A stretch of 6,193 nucleotides of DNA from Chryseobacterium sp. (GTDB lineage: Bacteria; Bacteroidota; Bacteroidia; Flavobacteriales; Weeksellaceae). Shown piece by piece: positions 1 to 6,193 of this stretch; positions within the stretch are counted from its first letter, which is position 1; every line of letters starts with the position of its first letter. Made by a program: the position numbers and the translations under genes. The notes below the pieces were generated by a model that saw nothing but the letters and a program-made list of their open reading frames with translations, made no database searches and was not told the DNA's origin. The stretch lies in assembly GCA_030146295.1 (NCBI GenBank), contig JASLCD010000396.1:1-6193 (forward strand), in the 5' to 3' direction.

Positions 1-2
1 TA

Positions 3-452
3 TCAGGAATTTTAACATTTTTTGTGTTAATGAGTTTTATGTATGTAGACTTTTTCTCTTCAATGACCAAAGTGGATTATGTTGATGGAAGCAAGACATT
101 GAAGTTTACCACAAAAATGAATACAAGCCACATCTCTGATGCTATCAAGATCAACCCCAACACGGCGGGATTTGAAGCAGAGGTAAAAAAATATGTGAAC
201 AATAATTTTGATGTATTTGTCAATGGGGCTCCCAAAACGATAACCTTTACAGGAAGTCAGGTCAGTGGAGAAACTGTATGGGTGTATTTTGAAACCGGAG
301 GCGTTTCGGATATCAACACCTTGAAGATTAAAAATACGATCCTTCTAAGCGCTTTTCCTAAGCAGATCAATCTGGTGAATATTGCCTATAAAGGCAGCCA
401 GAAAACAATGAACTTCCAAAGAGGAAAAGAAGTGAATGAGGTTTCTTTTTAA
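3..452 (+). CDS. DUF6702 family exported protein, 5' end cut by window edge
   Basis: This is the C-terminal part of a small exported protein of unknown function. The frame is open to the left edge, and the residues before the first GTG/ATG codons (SGILTFFVLMSFMYV) are hydrophobic, like the core of a signal peptide. The true start therefore lies outside the window, and the GTG at 24 is not it. About 149 residues are visible. The pattern matches DUF6702 as I remember it: an FFSSMTKVDY strand just after the signal, KTLKFTTKMNTSHISDAI, then YVNNNFDVFVNG, WVYFE, LKIKNTIL and a final KGSQKTMNFQRGKE stretch, all suggesting a small beta-rich periplasmic or envelope domain. DUF6702 genes in flavobacteria often lie beside an M1-family aminopeptidase gene; if so here, it is left of the window. 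A terminator follows 32 bases after the stop. The family call is fairly firm; the function is unknown. Confidence 0.72.
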   Translation, partial: SGILTFFVLMSFMYVDFFSSMTKVDYVDGSKTLKFTTKMNTSHISDAIKINPNTAGFEAEVKKYVNNNFDVFVNGAPKTITFTGSQVSGETVWVYFETGGVSDINTLKIKNTILLSAFPKQINLVNIAYKGSQKTMNFQRGKEVNEVSF

Positions 453-484
453 TGTGAATTAGATTTAACCATTATAAAAATGGG

Positions 485-520
485 TACCCTGGAAAGTAAA
501 ACTTTTCAGGGTATTTTTTT
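485..520 (+). terminator. Intrinsic terminator after the DUF6702 gene
   Basis: A 13-bp stem (485-497 with 501-513, containing one G-T wobble) closes on an AAA loop and is followed directly by seven T residues (514-520), then G and more T. It lies 32 bases past the stop codon of the upstream gene. This is a textbook Rho-independent terminator, and it separates that gene from the AidA/PixA gene. Confidence 0.88.
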
Positions 521-616
521 GTTTCAACCTAAGCAAATCACGTCAAAGAGATTAATTACGTACAAATACCTAATTATTAATTTCAGCATTTACACCATAA
601 CACACTCAAAAACAAC

Positions 617-642
617 AATGTACATTTGTATTGTAATTACAA
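617..642. promoter_or_regulatory. Two adjacent palindromes, possible operator
   Basis: AATGTACATT (617-626) and TTGTAATTACAA (631-642) are both perfect palindromes, four bases apart. The first overlaps the candidate -7 element and the second covers the likely transcription start. Placement over a promoter is what a repressor site would look like, but short palindromes arise fairly easily in AT-rich DNA, and no regulator gene is in the window. Confidence 0.3.
621..628 (+). promoter_or_regulatory. Candidate -7 promoter element for the AidA/PixA gene
   Basis: TACATTTG fits the Bacteroidota -7 consensus TAnnTTTG exactly and is placed about 105 bases before the start codon. No TTG -33 element is found at the expected 17-23 base spacing (roughly 595-603 reads CCATAACAC), so only half of the promoter is visible. 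This could mean a weak or activator-dependent promoter, or a chance match. Confidence 0.4.
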
Positions 643-732
643 CCCAAAATGTGAAGCCGCAATCACTCAAATAACGGGGCGGAATCTGAAAAGCCAGATG
701 AGTAAGAAAACACCAAACTAAAAACAAATATC

Positions 733-1284
733 ATGGAAGATATAGAATTAAAATCGTCCAGTCAGGCAATAGATGTCCTGATTGTAATTGACACGGATTA
801 TGTACGAGCAAATTATAAAAATCCAAGTACAGATCCAAATAGACCTGTAGGAATTGACCACAACAGCCAGCATATGATTGTTTCCAATGCCAATGCCATC
901 TCAGGGCAGGGTTCTGCTGATCTCAACTTCAGTGCAAGAGCCGGAGATGTAGTTTCTTTTAGAGGAACTTCAATCTATCAGAATTCAGATGATGCAGTGA
1001 TTATTTATAATATTAAATACTGGTCGGGGGATCAGGTATTTAATAATTTTGTATACAACTCTGTCAGAAGAAAGCAAGCTACCGTACCGGATGTAAATTC
1101 TTTAAACGGCCTCCCTGCAACCTCTGCAGACATCACTTTTGCCAGTATCGACTCCAAAGTAAGATCTACAGGAAAAGAGAATTTCTATGTACAGTTTGGG
1201 CTTTATATCTTAGATCCTAATGACAGTAACAAACAGATTCTGTACGGTTACTTTTACTGGGATCCAACAATTACGGTTAAATAA
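733..1284 (+). CDS. AidA/PixA family inclusion body protein
   Basis: This is a complete 183-residue protein of the AidA/PixA inclusion body family. Recognisable family segments, in order, are IDVLIVIDTDYV (13-24), the NPSTDPNRPVGID turn (30-42), GDVVSFRGTSIY (71-82), YVQFGLYI (152-159) and GYFYWDPTI near the C-terminus (172-180). It has no signal peptide or membrane segment, so it should be cytoplasmic. Length is close to that of family members. In Xenorhabdus, PixA forms crystalline cytoplasmic inclusions linked to phenotypic variation; AidA in Ralstonia/Burkholderia was described as quorum-sensing dependent. The molecular function is not settled, and whether this copy forms inclusions is inference only. 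The ATG at 733 fits the start of the family pattern, preceded by an A-rich region. It stands alone between two terminators, with no second aidA-like copy in view. Confidence 0.87.
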   Translation: MEDIELKSSSQAIDVLIVIDTDYVRANYKNPSTDPNRPVGIDHNSQHMIVSNANAISGQGSADLNFSARAGDVVSFRGTSIYQNSDDAVIIYNIKYWSGDQVFNNFVYNSVRRKQATVPDVNSLNGLPATSADITFASIDSKVRSTGKENFYVQFGLYILDPNDSNKQILYGYFYWDPTITVK

Positions 1285-1296
1285 ACGAAAATAAAT

Positions 1297-1330
1297 AAAA
1301 CCACTGCTGATGCGGTGGTTTTTGTTTTTT
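1297..1330. terminator. Bidirectional terminator between convergent genes
   Basis: An 11-bp stem (1297-1307 with 1312-1322, one G-T wobble) with a TGAT loop begins 12 bases after the AidA/PixA stop codon. On the + strand it is followed by TGTTTTTT. On the minus strand, the stem is followed by a T-rich tail (TTTTATTTATTTTC), and the minus-strand gene stops at 1329, immediately beside it. One hairpin can therefore end transcription from both sides. Confidence 0.85.
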
Positions 1331-1835
1331 AAACGCTCCCAAATCCGCTGCTCCATAGAAGTACTGCAAGATCCAGCTCACTGATATTAAAATCATTCTG
1401 ATGATCTTTAAAACCCGGTTTGTTTTTCAGCTCTTCAATAGCTTTTTCCGCTTTTTCTAAGGATGTAAAGACTCCGATATATCTTTCGTCATCCAGAAAG
1501 GTGTGTATTGTATAATAATGACTGACACTGAAAACAGTACGTAAACCTAATTCTTTGATTGAAATATAATTTTCATCTATCTCATCACCTTTTTCAATAT
1601 AGTCACGTCCTATTTCACCAATTACCTCCTCAAACCCTTCATTCCAATGTATCTTATCAAGTATATAACAATCTGTAACAAAACAATCCGGATAATCCCT
1701 GAATCCAGGCATAAGAATGGCTTTTGCTTTTAGCTCCTCCAAATCCTCAAGGCTATCTGAAAAGCCCAGAAACTTAGTATCTGTATGAGAATCATCAGTA
1801 TAGGTATGACTCAAAGCATAAATAAAGTATTCCAT
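1329..1835 (-). CDS. Small protein with two tandem DUF7336-like repeats
   Basis: This 168-residue soluble protein has no signal peptide or membrane segment. It consists of two related units. Unit 1 (about residues 4-68) runs from YALSHTYTDD through FLGFSDSLEDLEEL and MPGFRDYPDCF to WNEGF. Unit 2 (about 102-165) runs from FSVSHYYTIH through YIGVFTSLEKAEKAIEEL and KPGFKDHQNDF to WSSGF. The shared skeleton is S-H-x-Y, then (F/Y)-(L/I)-G-(F/V)-(F)-(S/T), a helix, P-G-F-(R/K)-D, and W-x-x-G-F, which matches my memory of DUF7336. A linker of about 33 residues, rich in Glu, Asp and Ile, joins the units. The function of DUF7336 is unknown to me. The ATG at 1835 is preceded by a promoter-like pair at a good distance. 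The gene appears monocistronic and lies just beyond the terminator of the receptor/lipoprotein operon. Confidence 0.72.
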   Translation of the reverse strand: MEYFIYALSHTYTDDSHTDTKFLGFSDSLEDLEELKAKAILMPGFRDYPDCFVTDCYILDKIHWNEGFEEVIGEIGRDYIEKGDEIDENYISIKELGLRTVFSVSHYYTIHTFLDDERYIGVFTSLEKAEKAIEELKNKPGFKDHQNDFNISELDLAVLLWSSGFGSV

Positions 1836-1868
1836 CTTGAATATAATTCCATGGTTAAACGGATTGTA

Positions 1869-1901
1869 AAAATATAAAATTCTCTACTTTTTTGATTTCA
1901 A
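1869..1901 (-). promoter_or_regulatory. Candidate promoter of the DUF7336-repeat gene
   Basis: Read on the minus strand, TTG (1901-1899) is followed after 22 bases by TATATTTT (1876-1869). This resembles the Bacteroidota -33 TTG / -7 TAnnTTTG promoter, with one mismatch at the last -7 base. Transcription would start about 25-30 bases before the ATG at 1835. The region is very AT-rich, so a chance match is possible. Confidence 0.42.
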
Positions 1902-1918
1902 AAATTTATTATTAAAAC

Positions 1919-1952
1919 AAAATCAGGCAGCTCTTGGGAGCTGCCTGATTTT
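1919..1952 (-). terminator. Intrinsic terminator of the receptor/lipoprotein operon
   Basis: A perfect 15-bp stem (1919-1933 with 1938-1952) encloses a four-base loop. On the minus strand it is followed by a G and then TTTTAATAAT. It lies about 35 bases past the stop codon of the DUF5689 gene. It closes the minus-strand operon and separates it from the DUF7336-repeat gene. The A/T bases at both stem ends would also let it work in the + direction, although nothing in view needs that. Confidence 0.87.
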
Positions 1953-1986
1953 TATAAGTGCATTAGAAATATATTATCCTAATGTA

Positions 1987-3393
1987 TTACTCAATTTTGA
2001 TATTGTCAATCTGAAGATCATATACTCCGCCATTTCCGGTTTTGATAGCGAACATATCTTTTCCAGCTGTCGTGTTAATATCGCCAATACCTGTAAGGGT
2101 AAGCTCTACTAATCTCCATTGTCCGTTTGTATTGATAGATCCTGTATAGGAGTTGGCACTTTCTACCCCTAAAGTAGCCCCTGTAGAGAATGTTCCTAAG
2201 TTAAATACATAGAAACCTCCACCTGCTTTGTATACGTTGAAAGAAAGTGTTTTTCCAGTTGCAGTACCTTTGATATACATGGTAATTCTCTTTGGTACAG
2301 CTGGTATTCCTGTAGCAGCAATAGATGTAAATACATAATCGTTCGCTGTAGGTGTACCTTTAAGCTGAAGTGAATTTGTATTGTTATATCCTAAACCAAC
2401 ACCTTGAGTTGCATAAGGCTTAAGACCGAAGCTGTTCACACTTGACAAGAAAGTTGTCCAGTTTTCGAAATCAGACCCTGCAAAAAGATTTACAGCACTT
2501 GCAGATGGAGCTTCCGGCTCACCTGGATTAAATCTGTCATTCGGGAAGTTCATATCATCAAGAGTTCTGATATAAGCCTGCTCTGTGTAAGTCGTAGTGT
2601 TGCTTGAACTTGTAAAACGGCTTAAAAGAAGAACGATATCACCACTCTTAGCATATTTAGGAGAGATCGGAGACTTTGCAAATGTTGCATAGTTGCTGAA
2701 ACGAAGATCTAATCTACCTGCTTTTTTATCGGTAATATAACGATCTCCTGTAGCTGATTCGTCAGCAAAAGTTTTTGTTAATTCAGGATCTTCAAACTGA
2801 ACATTTTTAATTTTTACAAGCTGGTTGATGTGTGCTCCGTTTTTAAGAGCATCAGCGATAGAACTAAACTCTAATGGCTTAATTGCTGTTACCACTGCCT
2901 TCTGCCCATCACAAACTCTTGCTACATAGTTTGAAAGTTTATTGGGGTTGATTCTTCCTATAGGATAGTTAGGGTCAAAAGAACCTACTTTTATATTTCC
3001 ATTAACACCCTGAACGATCAATCCTTTAAGGTTGATTCTTACTAAAGATCCTATTGGAAAATCAAGATACTGGTTTCCACCGTCGATATCAATTTCGATA
3101 CCTTGTGTAGGATTTTCAGGCTTATCCTGAAGGAACATCATTTTATAAATGTTTCCGGACTCATCGCTGGAAGAAACGTAAGCTTCAACGATGTAATCTT
3201 CTTTAATGATATCAGCTTCACCTGGCTTTGCTTTTGCAATTGTTGCAAGCTCAGATAATTGGTGGTTAGCCGCCGCAAATTTGTTAATACATTTGATTTC
3301 CGGCACGTCATAATCATCAGTTTTTACGCAAGACGAGAACGCCAGCATGGAAATGGCACTAAAGATCGCCGCTTTAAAATATATATTTTTCAT
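1987..3393 (-). CDS. DUF5689 domain surface-type lipoprotein
   Basis: This 468-residue lipoprotein has a signal peptide with lipobox LAFSSC, making Cys22 the lipidated residue. The residues after it (VKTDDYD) are Lys/Asp-rich, resembling the Bacteroidota lipoprotein export signal that sends lipoproteins to the cell surface. Residues about 47-285 fit DUF5689: DYIVEAYVSSSDESGNIYK (66-84), FLQD (87-90), the GIEIDIDG strand (98-105), PIGSLVRINLKGL (113-125) and a closing YIRTLDDMNFPNDRF (274-287). A Pro/Glu/Ala linker (about 288-300) leads to a C-terminal region (about 301-468) beginning NLFAGSDFENW and ending QIDNIKIE, the look of a jelly-roll, carbohydrate-binding-like beta-sandwich. The gene lies 26 bases after the TonB-dependent receptor gene and should be co-transcribed with it. 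By position it would be the receptor's surface partner, as SusD is for SusC, but it has no SusD homology that I can see. The ligand is unknown. Confidence 0.83.
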   Translation of the reverse strand: MKNIYFKAAIFSAISMLAFSSCVKTDDYDVPEIKCINKFAAANHQLSELATIAKAKPGEADIIKEDYIVEAYVSSSDESGNIYKMMFLQDKPENPTQGIEIDIDGGNQYLDFPIGSLVRINLKGLIVQGVNGNIKVGSFDPNYPIGRINPNKLSNYVARVCDGQKAVVTAIKPLEFSSIADALKNGAHINQLVKIKNVQFEDPELTKTFADESATGDRYITDKKAGRLDLRFSNYATFAKSPISPKYAKSGDIVLLLSRFTSSSNTTTYTEQAYIRTLDDMNFPNDRFNPGEPEAPSASAVNLFAGSDFENWTTFLSSVNSFGLKPYATQGVGLGYNNTNSLQLKGTPTANDYVFTSIAATGIPAVPKRITMYIKGTATGKTLSFNVYKAGGGFYVFNLGTFSTGATLGVESANSYTGSINTNGQWRLVELTLTGIGDINTTAGKDMFAIKTGNGGVYDLQIDNIKIE

Positions 3394-3419
3394 TGTTTTC
3401 GATTTTTAAGTTTAATTTT

Positions 3420-6193
3420 TTAGAATCTGAATTGAAGGTTAACAAAATAAGACCTACCCTGGTTATACCAATATTTAGGAGCGAAGACCATGTTTCCGCT
3501 GTCATAATCATTAGCATAATCAGTATAGTTAACGTTTCTTGTCTGCTCAAATCCTCCTGTAATGAAGTTTCTGTTATTAAGGATGTTATTTACAGATGCA
3601 GACACCAATACATAATACTTACCAATCATCCAGGATTTACCTGCATTCACATTGAAGAAGAATGCTGAAGGTAATTTTGTAGGAGTAAGAACTCTTGCAA
3701 GCTCTTCCTCATTTACGTTGTCATAAGGTACTCCCGGTGTATTAGGATTGGTATAGAATCTTGCTGTTCTGGTTACCGGAGACGGATCTAAGAACGAATG
3801 TCCGAAATAGTTCCATGTTGCTCCTAACCACCAGTATTTAGGGCTGCTGTAACGAAGACCTAAAGTATACGCTTCCTGAGGAGTTCCCCCTTGTCTGTAG
3901 TTTTTAAGAGTAGCTTCACCCATGTTGGTATAAGATCTTGATACGATATTTCCGCTTCCATCAAGTTCTCTGAATGTTCCCACAGCATCAGATGCGAAAT
4001 AAACCGTAGGGTTGTTTGTATACGTATACTGTCCTAAGCTTAATAATCCACTCGCTGTCAAAGTAGGAGTAACTTTCAGTTGTGCACCAAGCTCAATACC
4101 CATGTTTCTCTTATTAGCTCCAGCCAAAACCTGCGTAATGAAAGCACCATCCTGAATAGGAGCCTGATCTCCGCTTTCAGTAAGCGTTGTCAATTTCACT
4201 CCCTGTGCGAAATATCTTTGCACACTTGTTTCGTTCTGAGTATTAACAAGGTAACCTGTCAATCTAAGTTTTAAGATCGGAGTAGAGATTACATAACTCA
4301 AGTCGTTGGCATCAACAACAACGTTCTTGATACCCGGAGTTGTAACACCACTTACTCTTGTATTAAAATAAATATCATTTAGGAAAGGAGATTGTGAAAA
4401 GTAAGCTCCGTTATAAACCAAGAAATTTCTACCATTGATTTTATAGGTAACCTGACCTTTAACACCAGCATTCCAGAAGTTCTGGTCTGCACCTTTTCCA
4501 TAAGAAGATTCATACAGATAATGTTGGAATAGACCTTCTCTGCTGTTTGTAGTATATCCGAATAATCCGGAAATAAAGACATCAAATTTCCCCGTTGCGA
4601 ATTTGAAAGCAGGATTTACTTTAAATTCCTGTCTTCTGAAAATATAGCTGTATCCGATTTTATCACCTTCTCTTTTGGCAACATCAGCATCATTTTCTCT
4701 TGTGTTAAATTTACCCCAAACGCTTCCAGCTGTTGTATTTGATGCAAACGGGTCCATATTCAGGGCAAAATCAGCACCCAAAAGGTCGTTTACTTCTCTG
4801 TACTGTTCAGATCTGTAATTTTGGTAAGATAAGTTTAAAATGAAGCGGGATGTATCACTAAAGTTATAAGTATAATGGGTAGCCAGATTCCATACTTTAT
4901 CATCTTTTACGTCATCCACAAGATAATAAGCAGCTCTTCTCCCTCCAAACATAGCATTGTACTCTACGTTTCTGTTGGCATTATAAAGATTATCCCAGTT
5001 GATTTGGGTATGTGACTGATCATCATTAGTCCACCAGTCTCTTGTAATTCCGATATTAGCCGCTTGTTCCGGAGCCGGGTTTGTGTAGTTAAGCCAATAG
5101 CTCGGTAAATTACGGTAGTAGGTTGGTGATGGGTTATTGGCTCTGTACCAATCTAATCTTGAACTGTACTCTTTACCAAACTGGTAAGAAACAGATGTCC
5201 AAAGCTGAGAGTTTTTATTGATTTTCCAGAAGTCCTGCAATTGGATCATTGGCTGGAAACCTCTTTTTACCCTTTCATTTCTTTTATCTCCGTTTTGCCA
5301 TCCCCAGTAAGAGTTGTAATGAACTCCTCTGAAGTCATATACTTCCTGAGTACTTGGACTTGAAGAACTTCTTGCATATTTAGAACCAATGGCATTTAAG
5401 GTCATTGTATGGCTGTCACTGAATTTCTTCTCAACCCCAATATATCCACTGTATGCATCATAAGCAGTACCATCTTGGATTCCTTCCTGTGCCCATCTTC
5501 TTGCGATCATTCCTGTAAATGCCCATCCGTTCTTATTCATTCCGGAAGAGAATCTGTAAGACAATCTGTTCGTATAGTTTCTGTTGGTCAGGGAGTACGT
5601 CAGCTGACTTCCTTTTCTGTACTCGCTGGCTTTAGTATTCTTATAAAACACTCCGGTAGTTCCTCCGAATGCATATTCGGAAGGCGCATGATTAGCGGCA
5701 ATTTCCGGGTAACGTGTAATTTCGTTCAAACCTCCCCAGGTACTGAAGTCTACGTCTCCATTATCTGCAGCAGCCATAGAAACCCCGTTGATCATATTCT
5801 CACCTGTTCTGCTATCAATTCCTCTTGGGCGAAACCAATAGGGTCCTAAATCGAAACTGGCAATTCTGTTGAATACATCCTGAGAAGACTGTAGTAATCC
5901 TACAGTTGCAGTTTGCTGTGCGCCACCGCTGTCACTTTCTCCTGAATCCTCTACGATAGCTAAACCTTGATCAGCACCGTTCAGCGCAGAATAAAGAGTA
6001 ATTACTCCAAGATCTTTTCTCTTCTCATTAGTAGTTACGTCAAATTCAAAAATTTTAGTTTCAAAATTGGGTTTTGTAACCATAATTTGATAATGTCCCG
6101 GCATCAAGTCAGTAAATTGAAAATAACCGATTTTGTCTGCCTTTGCATCATTTCCTGCTCCTTTTAAATCTACATTTGCTTGCTCAACAGGCT
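3420..6193 (-). CDS. TonB-dependent outer-membrane receptor, N-terminus cut by window edge
   Basis: This is an outer-membrane active-transport barrel energised by TonB-ExbBD. The frame stays open to the right edge, and 28 codons before the TTG/ATG pair at 6107/6104 read as protein (PVEQANVDLKGAG...KIGYFQFTD), so neither is the start. About 923 residues are visible; the signal peptide and first strands are missing. Visible residues 1-67 are a carboxypeptidase-regulatory-like beta-sandwich (GYFQF, MPGHYQIMVTKPNF, KDLGVITLY). An acidic Ser/Gly linker follows, then the plug (about 97-185) with LLQSSQDVF, FRPRGIDSR, INGVSM, WGGLNEITR and SEYAFGGTTG. The rest is a barrel of alternating strands and aromatic-rich loops (SYWGWQNGDKR, RDWWTNDD, INWDNLY), ending in SYFVNLQFRF, whose final Phe suits recognition by the BAM machinery. 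It heads an operon with the DUF5689 lipoprotein. The substrate is not evident; it lacks the usual SusC partner. Confidence 0.9.
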   Translation of the reverse strand, partial: PVEQANVDLKGAGNDAKADKIGYFQFTDLMPGHYQIMVTKPNFETKIFEFDVTTNEKRKDLGVITLYSALNGADQGLAIVEDSGESDSGGAQQTATVGLLQSSQDVFNRIASFDLGPYWFRPRGIDSRTGENMINGVSMAAADNGDVDFSTWGGLNEITRYPEIAANHAPSEYAFGGTTGVFYKNTKASEYRKGSQLTYSLTNRNYTNRLSYRFSSGMNKNGWAFTGMIARRWAQEGIQDGTAYDAYSGYIGVEKKFSDSHTMTLNAIGSKYARSSSSPSTQEVYDFRGVHYNSYWGWQNGDKRNERVKRGFQPMIQLQDFWKINKNSQLWTSVSYQFGKEYSSRLDWYRANNPSPTYYRNLPSYWLNYTNPAPEQAANIGITRDWWTNDDQSHTQINWDNLYNANRNVEYNAMFGGRRAAYYLVDDVKDDKVWNLATHYTYNFSDTSRFILNLSYQNYRSEQYREVNDLLGADFALNMDPFASNTTAGSVWGKFNTRENDADVAKREGDKIGYSYIFRRQEFKVNPAFKFATGKFDVFISGLFGYTTNSREGLFQHYLYESSYGKGADQNFWNAGVKGQVTYKINGRNFLVYNGAYFSQSPFLNDIYFNTRVSGVTTPGIKNVVVDANDLSYVISTPILKLRLTGYLVNTQNETSVQRYFAQGVKLTTLTESGDQAPIQDGAFITQVLAGANKRNMGIELGAQLKVTPTLTASGLLSLGQYTYTNNPTVYFASDAVGTFRELDGSGNIVSRSYTNMGEATLKNYRQGGTPQEAYTLGLRYSSPKYWWLGATWNYFGHSFLDPSPVTRTARFYTNPNTPGVPYDNVNEEELARVLTPTKLPSAFFFNVNAGKSWMIGKYYVLVSASVNNILNNRNFITGGFEQTRNVNYTDYANDYDSGNMVFAPKYWYNQGRSYFVNLQFRF

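Larger units (their letters stand above)
521..732 (+). other. Intergenic leader region of the AidA/PixA gene
   Basis: There is no convincing gene between the terminator and the start codon at 733. The stretch is AT-rich. It holds a promoter-like TACATTTG at 621-628, palindromes at 617-626 and 631-642, and a short possible hairpin (ATCTG 684-688 with CAGAT 695-699). If transcription starts just after the -7 element, the untranslated leader is about 95-100 bases, rather long for a single gene. The final bases before ATG (AAACTAAAAACAAATATC) are A-rich with no Shine-Dalgarno sequence, which is usual in Bacteroidota. No known riboswitch was recognised. Confidence 0.5.

Noticed and set aside
24..26. 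GTG at 24 as the start of the DUF6702 protein
   Set aside because: The frame is open to the left edge, and the residues before it continue a hydrophobic signal-peptide core, so the gene is simply cut by the window.
480..674. 64-codon open frame on the + strand after the DUF6702 gene
   Set aside because: It begins at the terminator hairpin and runs through the promoter-like region. Its product is low-complexity, rich in Ile, Thr and Lys, and resembles no family I know.
1987..3393. SusD-type substrate-binding lipoprotein
   Set aside because: The sequence is rich in beta-type strands and matches the DUF5689 pattern. No SusD/RagB helical repeats are seen.
3393..3668. 91-codon + strand open frame opposite the end of the receptor gene
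   Set aside because: It lies antisense to clearly coding receptor sequence including the conserved C-terminal strand, and its product has no recognisable features.
4379..4585. 68-codon minus-strand frame inside the receptor gene
   Set aside because: It is an out-of-frame overlap within the barrel-coding frame and has no start context or family match.
5409..5849. 146-codon + strand open frame opposite the receptor plug region
   Set aside because: It is an antisense shadow of the plug and first barrel strands, whose minus-strand frame holds the FRPRG and WGGLNEITR motifs.
6105..6107. TTG at 6107 as the start of the receptor gene
   Set aside because: The upstream codons up to the window edge encode the front part of the same regulatory-like domain, and no signal peptide would be present if translation began here.
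5967..6167. 66-codon + strand open frame opposite the regulatory-like domain
   Set aside because: The minus strand across the same bases encodes the conserved GYFQF...MPGHY domain, so this is an antisense shadow.
1..6193. CRISPR array, insertion sequence, tRNA or phage module
   Set aside because: No regularly spaced direct repeats, terminal inverted repeats with a transposase, cloverleaf-like segment or phage-type gene was seen while reading through the window.

Overview
The window looks like chromosomal DNA from a Bacteroidota bacterium, most likely a flavobacterium of the Chryseobacterium/Weeksellaceae kind. The reasons are its AT-rich composition, A-rich start regions with no Shine-Dalgarno motif, promoter-like TTG / TAnnTTTG elements, and its families: a TonB-dependent receptor with an N-terminal carboxypeptidase-regulatory-like domain, a DUF5689 lipoprotein, DUF6702 and DUF7336. 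The genus is inferred from memory of family members, not from a search.

Layout. Five protein genes are present, two of them cut by the window edges. On the + strand, the 3' part of a DUF6702-type exported protein (3-452) ends at a strong intrinsic terminator (485-520). A 280-base spacer follows, with a promoter-like -7 element and two small palindromes, and then a complete gene for an AidA/PixA-type inclusion body protein (733-1284). That gene converges on a minus-strand gene (1329-1835) for a small protein made of two DUF7336-like repeats; one hairpin (1297-1322) lies between them and can serve both. On the minus strand from the right edge runs a two-gene operon: a TonB-dependent outer-membrane receptor (3420 to beyond 6193, N-terminus missing), then, 26 bases downstream, a DUF5689 surface-type lipoprotein (1987-3393). 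A 15-bp perfect hairpin (1919-1952) ends this operon.

How the genes work together. The receptor and lipoprotein form an outer-membrane uptake pair with the layout of SusC/SusD (TonB-dependent barrel plus lipoprotein), but the lipoprotein is not SusD-like, and its substrate cannot be read from the sequence. The other three genes appear to be separate transcription units with no evident functional link to the pair.

No RNA gene, CRISPR array, insertion sequence or phage gene was seen. The best candidates for something under-described are the receptor/DUF5689 pair, the lone AidA/PixA gene with palindromes at its likely promoter, and the internally duplicated DUF7336 protein.
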